DNA of 64,000 bases from Saccharina japonica (Eukaryota; Sar; Phaeophyceae; Laminariales; Laminariaceae): contig MEHQ01000174.1 in assembly GCA_008828725.1 (NCBI GenBank), positions 1,625,867 to 1,689,866 on the forward strand. The letters run 5' to 3'. The position numbers and the translations under genes are program-made. Shown here piece after piece: positions 24,187 through 36,429 of the stretch. Within the stretch, counting starts at the first letter, position 1. Each line of letters opens with the position of its first letter. Below the pieces are notes generated by a model. That model was not told where the DNA came from. It searched no databases and saw nothing but the letters and a program-made list of their open reading frames with translations.

Positions 24187-25893
24187 TCATGGTGTCCAAT
24201 CCGAGAATCGAATTCGGGTTTCCACAGCCTGCATCATGGCATCGACTACTGCTGCACGACGCTTGATCTGTGCCTCGACCGATGTCAGGTCGGTGTAGTC
24301 CTTCTTGTCTCGCGCGTGAGAGGTGCTTGTGTGTTGTCTTCATACGGCGGGGAAAACTCGGATCCTCACATCATACGGAAACAACGTCGTACGTATAAGT
24401 TTGCATGGCAACGTCGAGGCGGTATCAACTCGGAACGTCTTCCCTGGATTATTTGCAAGATTTCGCGACTTTGAAGGCCCAGAGCATGCCTAACGGACCT
24501 CGGCCGGGACCCGCACGTGCGCCGTGGGCCTGCCGCGTGCTCCGCGGCCGAGAGCACGAGAACACAAAACAGGCCGAAAGAGAAAACACGTGGAAGCGCG
24601 AAAACAAAGCCAATTTGATACATAAGTAATATATGTGACAACAAGAAAAAATATTTCACCACATGGTGGAAATGGGAACCCACGGATGGAAATACTGCTT
24701 ACAGCTATACATACGCGGGTCTGCACATAACAGAGATATCGCAGCTCCTGTACTTACCAGTCAACAGGTAAAGCTTGTAGTAGTATTATCACCAACTGCA
24801 GTACTCCCTATACTAGCATTAAATCTGTATACATTCGAGAAAGCGGGGTGAAAATAACTTGTCCTGGCAGATTAAAACGGCCTGAAGATGCTGCGAGCAT
24901 TACTCACCGACACGCTGAAGTTCGTGCTTGGGTCGTGGTACTTGTCGAAGATTGTCACGGTCTGCCAAACGATAACTGCAGGTAAAACCGGAACGGAATT
25001 AGGACCGGGCGCATTGATGTGCCAACAGTTTGTACCGGGAAATGTGTAAACAAAAAACGCAGTACAATGAACGATCCCTCCTCGTACGGCCCGGACCAAA
25101 CAGCAACGGCATGGCGATTGGTGCATCGGTTAGTCGCGTACTACGAATATGAACAAATACGGTAACTGCATGTTTTAACACTGTCACCGGATCTGCATAC
25201 CTTATTTTCGTTCGGCCAAGTGCGAAGATGTTACTCACCGAGCTACATATGTACGGTAAACTATAAATCAACGGCCCGGCTCATGGAAAGCCTTGAGCCT
25301 TCTATCACCCGCCCCCCTCTGAACTGCGGGACCCAAACCTTTACTACTGCTTATGGTTCTAGCACCTTCTCGGTATCGGGGTCCATTCGATTCGTCGCAA
25401 ACCGCTACAAGCTATTCGGGTAATGGGAACAACGATTTATAACAGAGTTGGACAACCATGTGTTAGCATGCATGGTAACACTAGAGTGTTGGTGCCGAGG
25501 CAGGTGGGAAAATCCATTGAGCAAGCTAAAAGTGAATGTTTTCCTAGGCTATCGCATGAACGGAGCTATATGCGTCTGGTGCGAGCCTCGAGGAAAGGGA
25601 AGCCATACTACTGCCGTAGATCCACAACAACTATTAACAAATGAATCATGTGCGCTACTGGTTTATGTTTCTAGGGGACGCGCTTTCAAAATAATATATG
25701 GTTCCTCACATCCCACGGTTGTCAGCAGCAGGGTCACCCAGAGTGCCGTTGCCCGTTTTTTGTGCTCGGTCACCACATCATCTGGTCTCCTGTGACAACC
25801 GAGCGTATATTCAATGGAACGAACCACTTACAGTCAAGCCCTTGGTGTTAATGTAATACTGCCGCCTTGCAATGTGCCAATTGGCAATGTTTC
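24187..25893 (-). CDS. Exon set of an unrecognised spliced gene
   Basis: Several minus-strand exons have good GT-AG borders. 25893-25832 reads NIANWHIARRQYYINTKGLT up to a GTAAGT donor. 24975-24908 has VWQTVTIFDKYHDPSTNFSV up to a GTGAGT donor; its frame stays open further upstream, so it may be longer. 24468-24370 reads SRNLANNPGKTFRVDTASTL onward to a GTGAGG donor. 24300-24187 reads DYTDLTSVEAQIKRR onward to a stop. The phases of the last three are compatible (all 0). At least one exon between 25832 and 24975 is missing: a donor-like site at 25238 has no clean open exon. No domain is recognised. The set could be a separate gene, a pseudogene, or the upstream half of the gene at 1.4-3.3 kb. 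Confidence 0.45.
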
Positions 25894-26349
25894 CTGTAGG
25901 ACAACGGCGCCCCCGGTGGTCTAGGAGATGAACCTCGTAACTACGAAAGTCGAGATGTTGAGTTCGACGTTGTTCGTGCGTGGATAATTAACGGGCAGGA
26001 AATGCCTACAATGGCGTGTGTGCGCACAATTCGACGCGACTTGATGAGAGGGGAAATAACCGAACGAACTCCCACGGATGTTAATGAAAGCACGTGTCGT
26101 AGCCGGTTTGGGGGAGGAGGGTTCGGTATGTGATCTCGAATCTAAGTTACGAAGGGGGGGGAGCTGGAGAAGAACGGCAAATGAAATACTGTAGAAATAA
26201 AAACAACAAACATTATATAGCAGTTGAAAGTGTTTAACCCTGATCCCTGATCAGGATCTCCTCTGTTTTCTGAGCAGTGCTTCAGCAATACGGAAGCAGT
26301 AACGTATTGCAACTTGACCCGGAAGTCTTCTGTCTTGTGCCCGAACGGC

Positions 26350-26430
<81 letters not shown>

Positions 26431-28084
26431 AACTGTAACACACACCACCAGCTTGAAATGTCGACGCGACGACAACGACAACCACTACCATCGTCTACCA
26501 TCCACCAACGCACACAAGTTGACGACCACACTATGCTGTTGGGCAAGTCCTAGCGACAGCTATAACTCGTTTGTCGAGTAGACGCCTCCGTAAAGAGTAT
26601 TCTTCAGCAGAAGATAAATTTGTATCAACATACCAGATAAAGGCTTTAGCGGCAGGAAACAAATGGGTGCTACTACAGTATGGGTGGCGCCTACTGCCGT
26701 ACATCATCTGACGTTGATCACTTTAAGTATTACACCCCACCCTTCAACCGACTCGAATTTAAATTGCCCTCAACACCAAACACACAACCGCATAGGTTGC
26801 GTATCCAAAGAATGCTACTGAACGTATAGCAAACCTCGCATCGGACACAACGATGTTGGGTTTTTTGCTCAACGCTTGAGGAGCACTACCAGCAGTAGCA
26901 GCAGGTGCTTACCCTTTAAAGTGCAACCACTACCGTAGCACTGCTCAACACGGCATTGCACTACGAAACCGTCATGTCTCCCGAACCAAAACGGTTTAGA
27001 GTGGCTACTGTACTCTTACTAGAGGGTTCAAGGAGTACAATCGGCGAGACAAATGGTCTCGCCCTCCAGAGGTGGAGATGCGGTCCGTCTAGATTCGCCA
27101 AGCAAGAGATGTACCCCCCAAATCTCAACAAGGAAAACTAAGGATAGACTTCGAACACAAGCCCGTTCTCCCCCAACAAGGCACCCCACGAGAAGCTGCA
27201 GCCTCTCAAGTGGTCCCTCTGACCTCGCGAGACCTCTTTCAGCCGCCGCAGCGAAATGTAAGCCTCCCGTAGCGAAGTGTCATCCTCTGACTTGCGAGGG
27301 TCTTGTAGACGGAAGCCGACGCGCCGCGATTCCGCTCACTTCTGGAGCAAACGAGTACGGCGCGATTGGCACCATCAGCGATGCAAGCACCGAAACTGAA
27401 AACGGTCAATGTTGCAATGACCAGTGGGTCAAGTACTGGGAGTATGAGCAGTAATTATCTTCGAGTGCAAGCAGTACCTGGAGTACACACATCCAAATTA
27501 CTCGGAGTAGTACGAGTATTGAGAGTATTGAACACCGAAGTACTGCGAGTACACAAAGTATCTGAAGTATTTTTTTCTAAAAATGCTCCGACAATACTTC
27601 CAGCTAATGCGAGCATCTGTGAATTTTTAAATGCTATAAACGCCAGTCACATGCTCCCGGAACCCAGGGGGAGTGACGGCCAAGCCTTTAAAATGATTCG
27701 AAGATAATCATAATACGCTTGACACTCCGAGTATACTCCGAGTATCCAGTTCATTTTGTACACCGAGCACTGAGAGTATTAGAGTACTGGCGACCTGAAT
27801 TCTCGGTGTACTGACGCCCCAAATAATCGGAGTACTGACGCCCCAAATGCCCCGATTACAAGAAGTGCGTGAAGTGTTTTATCTCAAATACTCCTTACTT
27901 CCCTCCGAGGTGCTCGGAACATCTGTACAGCTCTTACTCTTTTTTTCCTTTTTTCGCAGATGCTTCGGTACCTGGTACTCGTACCTGTATGTAGTTAAGT
28001 GAAGTATATTCGAGAAAATGCTTCAGCTACGCGTCTACTCGACAGCAACCATGTGCTGTGTCCGTACTTCCCTATACTCCTGCC
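25894..28084. other. Intergenic with a CAA microsatellite and GTACT-rich DNA
   Basis: A perfect (CAA)27 run occupies 26349-26429. From about 27430 onward the sequence is rich in palindromic AGTACT, GAGTACTC and GAGTATACTC words, continuing into the left arm of the large inverted repeat. A 133-codon plus frame (27053-27454) overlaps the start of this tract and is not convincing as a gene. Confidence 0.5.
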
Positions 28085-28572
28085 GGTGATTCTGCTACTG
28101 CTGCTGCTGCTGCTGCTGTTGCCCCTGATATGCCGACACGCTGGATAGCCCTCCCGTGGCCTATCTGTACCAGGCATTCGCCACTGGTACCACCCCCCTT
28201 TCCCTAATCCGTTTCCATTTTTTCTCATTGTTCGGCCAAACTCCAGACTGCTACGTACATACCTGGTATGTACATACGAGTACGACATTTCTCTACGTAT
28301 ATGTACTGCAGATATGTACTGCCAATCCTCGAGTATGTTTGGGTCCTATATTGCGGGTACTCCTTGCACTCGTAGTATTTGGGCATTCAGTACTTTGATA
28401 CTATCAGTACCCAGAGTAGAAACTGCTCTCGAAAGTCCGAGTATACTCGAGTATGATGTATCCGTGCACCGTTTTAGAAACTCGGCCGTCATTACGTACT
28501 CCTATGTTTTGGGGAGATGTGGTCGGCGTTTACAAGATTCCACTCATCAGAGGTGCTTTTTTTTTGCCTGGA

Positions 28573-28846
28573 AGTGTAATGGTATGGACTAGGAAGGCCG
28601 GTAATTACCTCTGTATAGGTAATTGGTTCGTTTTCGTATAACTTAGATGGCATTCGTATTCGGGGTATTTATAAGACCTGAGGGCTTTACTTGAAGCCCG
28701 CCCGAGGTCAGATGTCATCTGGCTCGGGGATTTAATACAAGCTGCTTCTCTTCTACGCTTGATTCTACGGAAAGTGAGCAACACCACGGATGCTTGATAG
28801 TCAAACCTGCAAGGGGGTACTCTGTGTCTCACCCAGTTATATCACA
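28573..28846 (+). repeat. SINE-like direct repeat, copy 1
   Basis: It begins AGTGTAATGGTATGG, resembling a tRNA A box, with GGTAATTGGTTCG about 40 bases on in a loose B-box position. It continues to TCTGTGTCTCACCCAG..ATCACA. A second copy lies at 29034-29315. Whether these are SINEs or paired short repeats of another element is undecided. Confidence 0.5.
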
Positions 28847-29033
28847 CGTGGCGTCGTCGGCAGGAATTTCGATTGCCTTTATTTGCGTGTTTTTCCGGCT
28901 TCTTAGCCTCGCAACTTAGAGGTGTGGTAGGGGTTTTGAGGAGCCGCATCTTCGACTCATGTTCTAGTTCGTGGAATTGAGATTTTCTTCTTTTTCCCCA
29001 TATTTCTGCATATACGGCTCATCAGGGTGGGCT

Positions 29034-29315
29034 AGTGTAATGGTATGGGCTAGGAAGGCCGGTAATTACGTAATTACCTCTGTATACGTAATTGGTCCGT
29101 TTTTGTAAAACTTTGATGGTATTCGTATTCGGGGTATTTATAAGATCTGAGGGCTTTACTTGAAGCCCGCCCGCGGTCAGATGTCATCTGGCTCGGGGAT
29201 TTAATACAAGTTGCTTCTCTTCTACGCTTGATTCTACGGAAAGGGAGTAACACCAAGGATGCTTAAACGACAAACCTGCAAGGGAATACTCTGTGTCTCA
29301 TCCAGTCCTATCACA
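29034..29315 (+). repeat. SINE-like direct repeat, copy 2
   Basis: It is highly similar to 28573-28846 over its full length, including the block GGGCTTTACTTGAAGCCCGC and the GGGGATTTAATACAAG block. It carries a short GTAATTAC duplication absent from copy 1. The spacer between copies is about 190 bp. Confidence 0.6.
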
Positions 29316-32300
29316 GAAGTACTCTGGGAGCATTTTTAAGAGAAAATGTACCTATGTACTTCGTGTACTCGAGGCATTTCGAGGTTTTGTGCCTTGGATA
29401 CTGTACTTCAAGTACCTCGCAATCGATACTGAAGGTACTGCGTGTGTTCAGGGTTCTGTACTGATCATACTCCCAATACCATCAATAGATGGGCCTTCAG
29501 TACTGCTCATACTCCCAGTACTGCCAGTATTTTGGCCGCCAGTACTCAAATACTCTCAGTACTCGGAGTACGAAATGTACTCGATACTGCGAGTATACTC
29601 GGAGTATGAAGTATACTCAGAGCAATTGCGCAGATGCTCCCATTACATGTTGGGGTAAATTAGAGTATGTCCGAGCAAAAATTACCTCAAGTATTTCGTG
29701 TCCTCGCGAAACTTGGGCGTCTTGGACTACGAGTACTCGCCTAATTTTGAGATTATGTACTGCGGATACTGGCGTACTCGCATTATTACGGCGTGCCGTA
29801 CTGTAGAATACTGATGTCCTTCAAGTGTTTTGGGGTTCTGTACTGCGGATACTTCCAGGGGCCGGGAGTATTTCGTCCGTTTGTACTGCGATCGCTGCGA
29901 GTACTTGGAGTACCAAAATACTCAAAATATGCGCCGTATACTTGGAGTATGAGGTATACCTCGACCATCTGTGCACAGTTTCCATAATCCAATCGAATTT
30001 TTGTTCCAGAAATATTTCACGGATGATCCCACGAGTGGGGGTTGGAGCAGAATTATTCCCGAGGGGTTCACTGGAGTACTTCGATACTGGCTGTACGTCG
30101 GAAGCATATACTGTGATTACTCGCGTATTCACGGAACCAATGCTTTTGAGAATGTTAGTACTCCAAGTTTTTAGGGTGTATGAGCAGTACCAATGCTTGT
30201 ATGTGAGGTTGTGTACTGCTCATACTCCCAGTACTCGCAGTATTTCGGGGTAGAGTAGTACTGCTCATACTGCCAGTACTTTCAGAATTATTGCCAATAG
30301 CGCTGTAATCTTCTCAGTGTTCGGAGTACGAGGTGTATTCGATACTCCGAGTATACTCGGAGTATGAAGTATACTGGGAGCATCTGTGCGATAAGTACTG
30401 CGAGTACTGCGAGTACGAGTTGTATAAAACCCTGATTCCGAACAGTACCCGCAGTACAAATATAAGACTCGGTAAACACTGCGATTACTCCCAGTATATT
30501 CTCCCGAAATACAGCCTGTATTCTTAAGTACTCCGTTTCGTTCAAGACAACCTCGTTCATCCTGTGACAAACCTCGTCTTGCTTCATGCGCTTCGCAGTG
30601 GTCTTGTTGCGTACAGGTGATAAGCCCCGTCAGTCTGGATGCTCTCTCGGACTTTCTGCCCTCGATCATGGTCGAGGAATGGGGGGCACCCGAACCACCC
30701 CTGTGCTTGGCTCTCCGCAAAGTCGTCGAATGACAGAAGTTCAAAAGCGGTTGTTTTCCGACCAGGTCTGCGAAGGCTTTTCAGCTAAGCTGAGTTAAAT
30801 CCGCGATGCCATATTTTTTTGGCTTACCAATTAAAATATGCGATTATGTTATTTCAGTGTTAATATTAATAAAGAGTTATTGCTGTCACAGCGTATGGGA
30901 CTACAGCTTAAGCATTCGCTTAGTGAGCGTTCACACACTGCAACAGAGTATGTCTGTCGTATTTGTGGGGGAGGACACCGACTACAATTTGGAGACGATG
31001 TATTCCCCCTTGATAATTTACTAGGTACACGTGCGCGCTGCTTCATGTGCCTATGCTGTTCCGTGTGCGCTCATGCTATCTGCTCAAACACTATTAATAG
31101 CACTCGCGTTTAACGCAATATATTCCCTTCGCGCTGCTCCATTTTATACAGCATCTGGTACCCCCTTTTCCAGTTCACCACGAGCAACAGGCGAAGGGCG
31201 CACGACCTGCTCGCCTTGAACGGGATTTCGATGCCACCTTCAACCCCTTGGGCATTTTTCTCCCCGGCACACCTTTCAGCGCAGGTGTGTCACAACGTAC
31301 CAAGTCTGCCGATTCAGGATTGTTTTACTCTTGAAAATTATTTTCACGCAAGGTTTCTACTACCAATTTGTAGTCGTGTATTTCACTGTTGTTTAGCGTG
31401 ACATCGGTATTGCCGCTTGCAAACGGTGCGGCTTCGCTTCTACCGGTACGTCTTTCAGCTCCTTGTTATTTTTATGAAACAATTGTTTTGTTGTGTGGTG
31501 TTATCTGCCGATTTTCACGCCCGTTCTTTTTCCCGTCCTTCAGATTAGTGTATTAATATAATTTTCAAAATTATGCTTTTCTTGGTTGATTTGTATGTCT
31601 AGTGTGTAGGTGTACTGCATTTTACGTATGATCGACAGCTCGTTTCGTAGCGATGAGCATTTCCTTATGAGCATGTCAGGCGTTGCGTCAAAGTTATTTG
31701 TTATACTTGAGCAGCATGCCGAATATTGTGTCTCGTGGGACACCAACGGTGGTTACCGATATTTACTAACATGCACGTCCCCTTCCCGTGCAAAATATCA
31801 GTGCAATCGGCCAAGATAGGAGTGGCGCAGGCGCTCAGGATGGGGATGGCGCCGCCAGTCAGGGACTGGTCATGGCTGAAACAGAGAAGCAGTGAACCGG
31901 CACGTCCTGGTGCAAGTCGCGGTGTTTCTGCTCCAGATACTGAATCGTGTAGACGGTTGGTGTAGCTCGTCATGGAAGTTTAGGTGCCGCTGTATCGTCT
32001 TGAGTATGAACTGGTTGGTTTCATGCAGATGTTTTCGTTTTTTCAGGGGGCGTATGACTCGTGGATGCGGGTTATTTCCATGAAAACTACGTCGGAGATC
32101 TCCGGTACTTCGCGGTTATATATGTGTGCCGGAAGAGGGCCCTGAGTACATGTGACCAGGTAGCTAGCAGGTGCACGGAATCACCGAGATTGTCGCACTG
32201 CTTTTCAGCGGACGGGAGGGGGGTTAATGATGCGATCAATGGTGCTGCGGCATTCAGGACTTCGCGTTTTTTAGTGGACGGATGGACGTGGTGTCGTTGA

Positions 32301-33725
32301 GTTCGGCTTACTTATGGGGGCGGATAGATGAGACCGTGTCGGGGAGGCGTGGGCGCTCGTAGCTTCAGCGACGTCCAGGTGTTATATCACATACCAGGTG
32401 CCATGTTATTACTTTCACACGGAATTTAGAGAGTTTCCAAGTAGACATTGGATACCACGTTTCTGGGCATGTTCGTGAAGGGTATCCGGTGTAAATTGGT
32501 GTGTTCAGCGGGTGGATGGATGTCGTGTTGGATAGTTTTCATGGACGCAATCGTCCGGCGGTGCCGCGGTATTCGCATTTAAACTCTGACACAAAATTCA
32601 GTGTTTTTCAGTCGACGGAACTCTAGTTGTGACTGTCGTTGGCGTTGTTTGCAGGGGACGGATAGATGGGACCGTGTCGTGGACGCGTGTGTGTTTGCAG
32701 CTTCGGCTACGTCCAGATATCATACGATATATGATAGCATTTTAACTCGGAGTTTCGCGATTCTTCAGTTAGGCGTTAGATGCCACGTTTCAGAGCATAA
32801 TCTATGGAGGATATCAGGTGTGTTGAGGGGACGGATAGATGCCGCGTGGGATAGTTTTCATGAAATCGATCGTGTGTGTCGGTAACCTCGGAAACCACAG
32901 TGTTGTGAGGCCTACCGCTTTGCCGCCACAACTTTGAGTAATTAACACTGCGATGTAGATTCCTTGAGAGCTGTGTTGGGTAAGCAGATGTTTGGTATCC
33001 GACAGGGTTTTGGCGTTTATCGGGGAACTGTTGTGGCTTTTTTTCGGAAATGTGATCGTGTGTTGATACATAGCCTCGAGTATGTTGTGTTCGGCACTGC
33101 CGCGGCTACTTTTATTGTTTTTATGTGTGCTGAATGTGGGTGTACTGAATGTATATGCATCGATATAATATATATATATATATATATCATGTATGCCGTC
33201 CCACAAAAACGTTGATCGTATACTAAGTATACATTTTCGTATGATCTATCTGTTGTTTTATCGGTTGCGGAAAGCACATGTTTTTTTTTGAGGATTAAGA
33301 AAACAAGAAGTAATGCATGCAGCAGTATCACCTCGAGTATCTCCTGTTAATACTGAAGAAGAGGCGTCGAGCTTAAATACCTTGTAACGGGTACAACAAC
33401 GCCAATGCCACCACTCTTCCGGGTATAGTATGTGAAGCACAACACCGGTAAGGTTGACAGTTTTCAGGGTACCAACAACGCTTATTGTAGTCACCTTCGG
33501 GGTACCAACATCGCCAAGGTCAAAACACCGCTAACCGTCGTCATGACGCAAGGCCTGACCTTTCAGCAGTTTCTCACTAGAGGGAATTAACCCTTGGCAG
33601 GGTTGCGATACTTAAAACCTTTCCGGAAACATAGATTGTTCATGGGACCATCTGTTTCAACTATACACCTTCCGGAAGGTCGAAATCTATTCCACCTTGG
33701 GAAAGAGCCGGATGGAGATCGGGAT

Positions 33726-34590
33726 TGAATTGCACTGAAAAGATCGCGATATTTTGGAAAATCTCAACATTGGATTGGCGGTTTTGGCATCCGATCTATC
33801 GATCTAGATTGATAATCGAAGATTGGCCGATTCAATCTTTCAATCTCAATCTTTTGGATCCCGCCCAAACAACGCCTTGTCATACCACTGGAAACCCTTC
33901 CTTATAAAACGCACCCTCACGCTCTGCACCCCACACAAACCAATGGACAAGCACACACATCAACCAAAGGCAAACCTTTGCCGCCGAACAAGAAGCAAAC
34001 TGCTATGAAAATAGGGCTCACGAATAGGAAAAAACCTGCCAAGAAAATGAGGCTCACGTTGGGGAGGACGTTAAAAAAAATGGAATAAGAAACCGTGCTC
34101 AGCATCGAGTACTCACTAAATCCTACTGGTTTGTATCAGCCTGTCTGTATGCTAGTATAGTAGTGTTAAGTAAGGTTCTAAGGCGTGCTCAGGTTAGGTG
34201 TTTCTTTTTTGCTGGCCCATACTGTATACCAGGTATACCGCATGCCGGCACACATCTACGGTTTACCTTGGACATGATGAACATCCAAGGGTCTCTCGAG
34301 GCGGCTGATGGCCTGAGCTTTGCGCCCAATGCTTCGACACCAGACATATGTAGATAGATGCCTCCTTGCTGTAACGATTTTGCTTGTCGTGTTTTATGTA
34401 TGGGAAGTGGCAAGCCAGTACAAAATACGAAGCCTCTTGGGGTAACAGGGCACATCATCAGAAGAAAACGCGCAATAAGAAAGACAGGCTCGGGTTGAAA
34501 ATAATATAGGAAAATCGAGAGTCGCTATACAGTTACAGTACTCTCACAATAAACCTTAAATCGGGCTCAGGCTGATTGTCTTATTCTGGG
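33726..34590. other. Inner flank of the left arm, nothing assigned
   Basis: An AT-rich GATCGA/TCAATCT-rich patch lies at 33760-33850. No gene or clear repeat boundary was seen. Confidence 0.3.
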
Positions 34591-34591
34591 C

Positions 34592-34655
34592 GGGCGCGAT
34601 AGCTCACTTTATCATGTGGAACTTTCTAGTTTCGATCCCCGACAAGACATTTTCC
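34592..34655 (+). repeat. tRNA-like fragment (SINE head or tRNA pseudogene)
   Basis: GGGCGCGATAGCTCA resembles the 5' half and A box of a tRNA, and GTTTCGATCCCC (34629-34640) resembles a T-loop B box. The spacing between the boxes is too short for a tRNA, there is no anticodon arm, and the 3' end does not pair with the 5' end. Confidence 0.4.
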
Positions 34656-34679
34656 CTGCAGTAAGTACCATTAATATAC

Positions 34680-34959
34680 AGAACGGGACACCTAATGCGA
34701 GACAGAAAGTCTGGTCCAGGCTGGACTTGTTAAGGCCATAGGCACTGCTGCTGCACAGCCTTTATCTTTGGTTGGCGAAATAAAAGTCGGGAAGAAAAAA
34801 GAGCCACAAAGTGGTACTATAATAACGTTTGGTCTAAGACCGTGCTTTCCACACAAATATCAAGATAATAACGTCTCCCGAATTTCACATTAATCTCAAA
34901 ATCTTAGCCTGTTTGTCTAATTATCCTGTTTCTTATTGCTGTAGGTATCCTGTACTGTA
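34680..34959. mobile_element. TA-flanked MITE, ACAGGACACCTA family (degraded)
   Basis: It starts near TACAGAACGGGACACCTAATG and ends near TTGCTGTAGGTATCCTGTAC. These are degraded inverted versions of the termini seen cleanly at 62244-62400. The boundaries are approximate. Confidence 0.4.
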
Positions 34960-35620
34960 CAGTAGTTACAATGCTGTTATACAGTAAATAGTACTAAGGC
35001 TGTTTCTTAAGGAAGTTCGATTTGTTTTTTCCGGCCATTTATTGATGTTTTTGACCCGGAACGCCGTCGAAAGGGTCGTGCGCTTCTCGGAATACTTTCT
35101 TCTACCATCTCACAGGTACCCCACGAAAAAATCCGCTTCTCCATCGAAGCAGTTTGAAATATCCAGCATTTTCACAAATCGAACAATAGACATCAAATAC
35201 AATTCGAAGGTACTTTCCAGTCAGAAATTTCGGAAATTTTGAATAGTTTGTGCCTCTGGAATGTTATTTGTTGGATTTAGAGTGTTTGCGTTTTTTCTTT
35301 TTCTTACTTTTACTTCTCTAAAAATTCTCCCGAAGGAAGGATTTGCGGTAAATTTTTAAAAAAACGGCAAAAAAGTACTTTAGAGAAGTACGTTTTTGAT
35401 CAAAAGTTACAAAAGTTACGGTAACTTTTGGCTCTCAGTTTCATTGGCCTACACACACCGAGCATTCTACCGACGCAGAACGGCACAAATTATGGGACAT
35501 GTCTCCCATAGGCCCCAACCTTGCTGCTTGCTCTACACAACACAACAACCGGTGGGAGCACAGAGGCTCGAGAGGTGTGCTACAGTATGATACGGACAAG
35601 CGGTGCTGGATTTTGCTGAC
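34960..35620. other. Intergenic, nothing assigned
   Basis: AT-rich sequence with a hexamer-level inverted AAAGTACTT cluster near 35370-35420. No gene was seen. Confidence 0.3.
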
Positions 35621-35623
35621 GGG

Positions 35624-36429
35624 GCGCCGGCGGACTGCTGGCGGCCCGCTACGGTACGCTCTCGCCGGCTTGGTGTCGTGGAGGATGCGCTGTTCAGGAG
35701 AACTACTCGTACGAGTACGAGTTACTCGTACGAGTCGTGCTCGTATGGAGACGCAGTCTTACCGCCTTGCTTGTAGAGCGCGACAGGATGACAGATCGCC
35801 GTGTATCATTTCAATTTCACCACACTGCGGTAGCAGCACTAGCAGCACTAGCAGCAGCGGCGGCGCGCCGCCACGGTCTATATATGTCGGGCCCCGGGCG
35901 GGCTTGGAGCGGAGCGTGCCGGCGCGGTGTCGCGCGTAGGTCGTGGGCAGCAGCAGGAGCAGCACACGACGACAAGAAGAGTTGGACGCAAAATCGAGAA
36001 AAGCAAAAACGGAAGCTGTTGCTTCTCCTGCTCTGCTGCTCCTCTGCTGTTGCTGCTGCTGCTGCTGCTGCTGCCGCTGCTGCTGGGGCTGCCGCTGCTG
36101 CTGGGGCGACCGCTGCTGCTGGGGCTGCCGCCACATAGCTGCAGCCACCGGTGCTGCTGCTTGCGGTCGTGGGATTGCAGCTGCGGCACTGCGGTCATAC
36201 CCCTGCCGCCGCCACCGTTGCTGGGCTGCCGTTCCTCTCGTACGCTACTTTTTGTTTTCGTTGTTTGTTTGGTTTGCCGCATTGCCTCACCCCACTTCCC
36301 TTATTATTTTCGGAGGCGTCGCCTGCAGGATTTTGTTTACTTCTATTGCAAACACACCGAAACCATGAGGGGAAGGGAGTTCACTTTTTTGAGCGGAAGG
36401 AAAGTATTTTTTTTGCTTCTATCGCAAAC
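35624..36429 (+). repeat. GC- and CTG-rich repeat, copy 1 (inverted pair with 63.2-64.0 kb)
   Basis: It matches the reverse complement of 63238-64000 nearly throughout. Shared landmarks are TCGCCGGCTTGGTGTCGTGG, a variable block of TACTCGTACGAGTAC palindromes, ACAGATCGCCGTGTATCATT, a TATATATGTCGGGC box (35879-35892), a CTG/GCTGCC tract (36040-36130), and GGAGGCGTCGCCTGCAGGAT. Open frames exist in both copies but their protein sequences are low-complexity Ala/Leu/Gln runs. I read it as a promoter/5'-leader-like or transposon segment, not a gene. Confidence 0.65.

Larger units (their letters stand above)
28085..33725 (+). repeat. Left arm of a large inverted repeat
   Basis: Blocks match the reverse complement of 49635-54745 in mirrored order. 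Examples are 28090-28166 with 54655-54730; 29795-29925 with about 54510-54660; 29930-30130 with 53540-53745; 30480-30740 with 52670-52930; 31700-31970 with 52140-52400; 32500-32750 with 50480-50610 plus 51480-51600; 33000-33140 with 50060-50170; and 33300-33720 with 49640-50020. The arms are clearly diverged and interrupted by private insertions. The left arm alone holds about 1.6 kb at 28167-29794. No coding sequence is conserved between arms. Confidence 0.75.

Noticed and set aside
26314..26553. Poly-Asn, poly-Val and poly-Cys open frames
   Set aside because: They are translations of the (CAA)27 microsatellite in different frames and strands.
31726..31965. Open frame apparently conserved as protein with the minus frame at 52150-52380 in the other arm
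   Set aside because: Codon-by-codon comparison shows many replacement changes (first and second positions) and few silent ones, plus a frame slip, so this is DNA similarity without protein constraint.
33160..33190. TATATA run as a promoter
   Set aside because: It is a TA microsatellite in the non-coding inverted repeat arm with no gene downstream.
35737..36138. Long Ala/Leu/Gln-rich open frames shared with the copy at 63.2-64.0 kb
   Set aside because: Several overlapping frames on both strands are open through the same CTG tract. Low complexity and GC content explain them.
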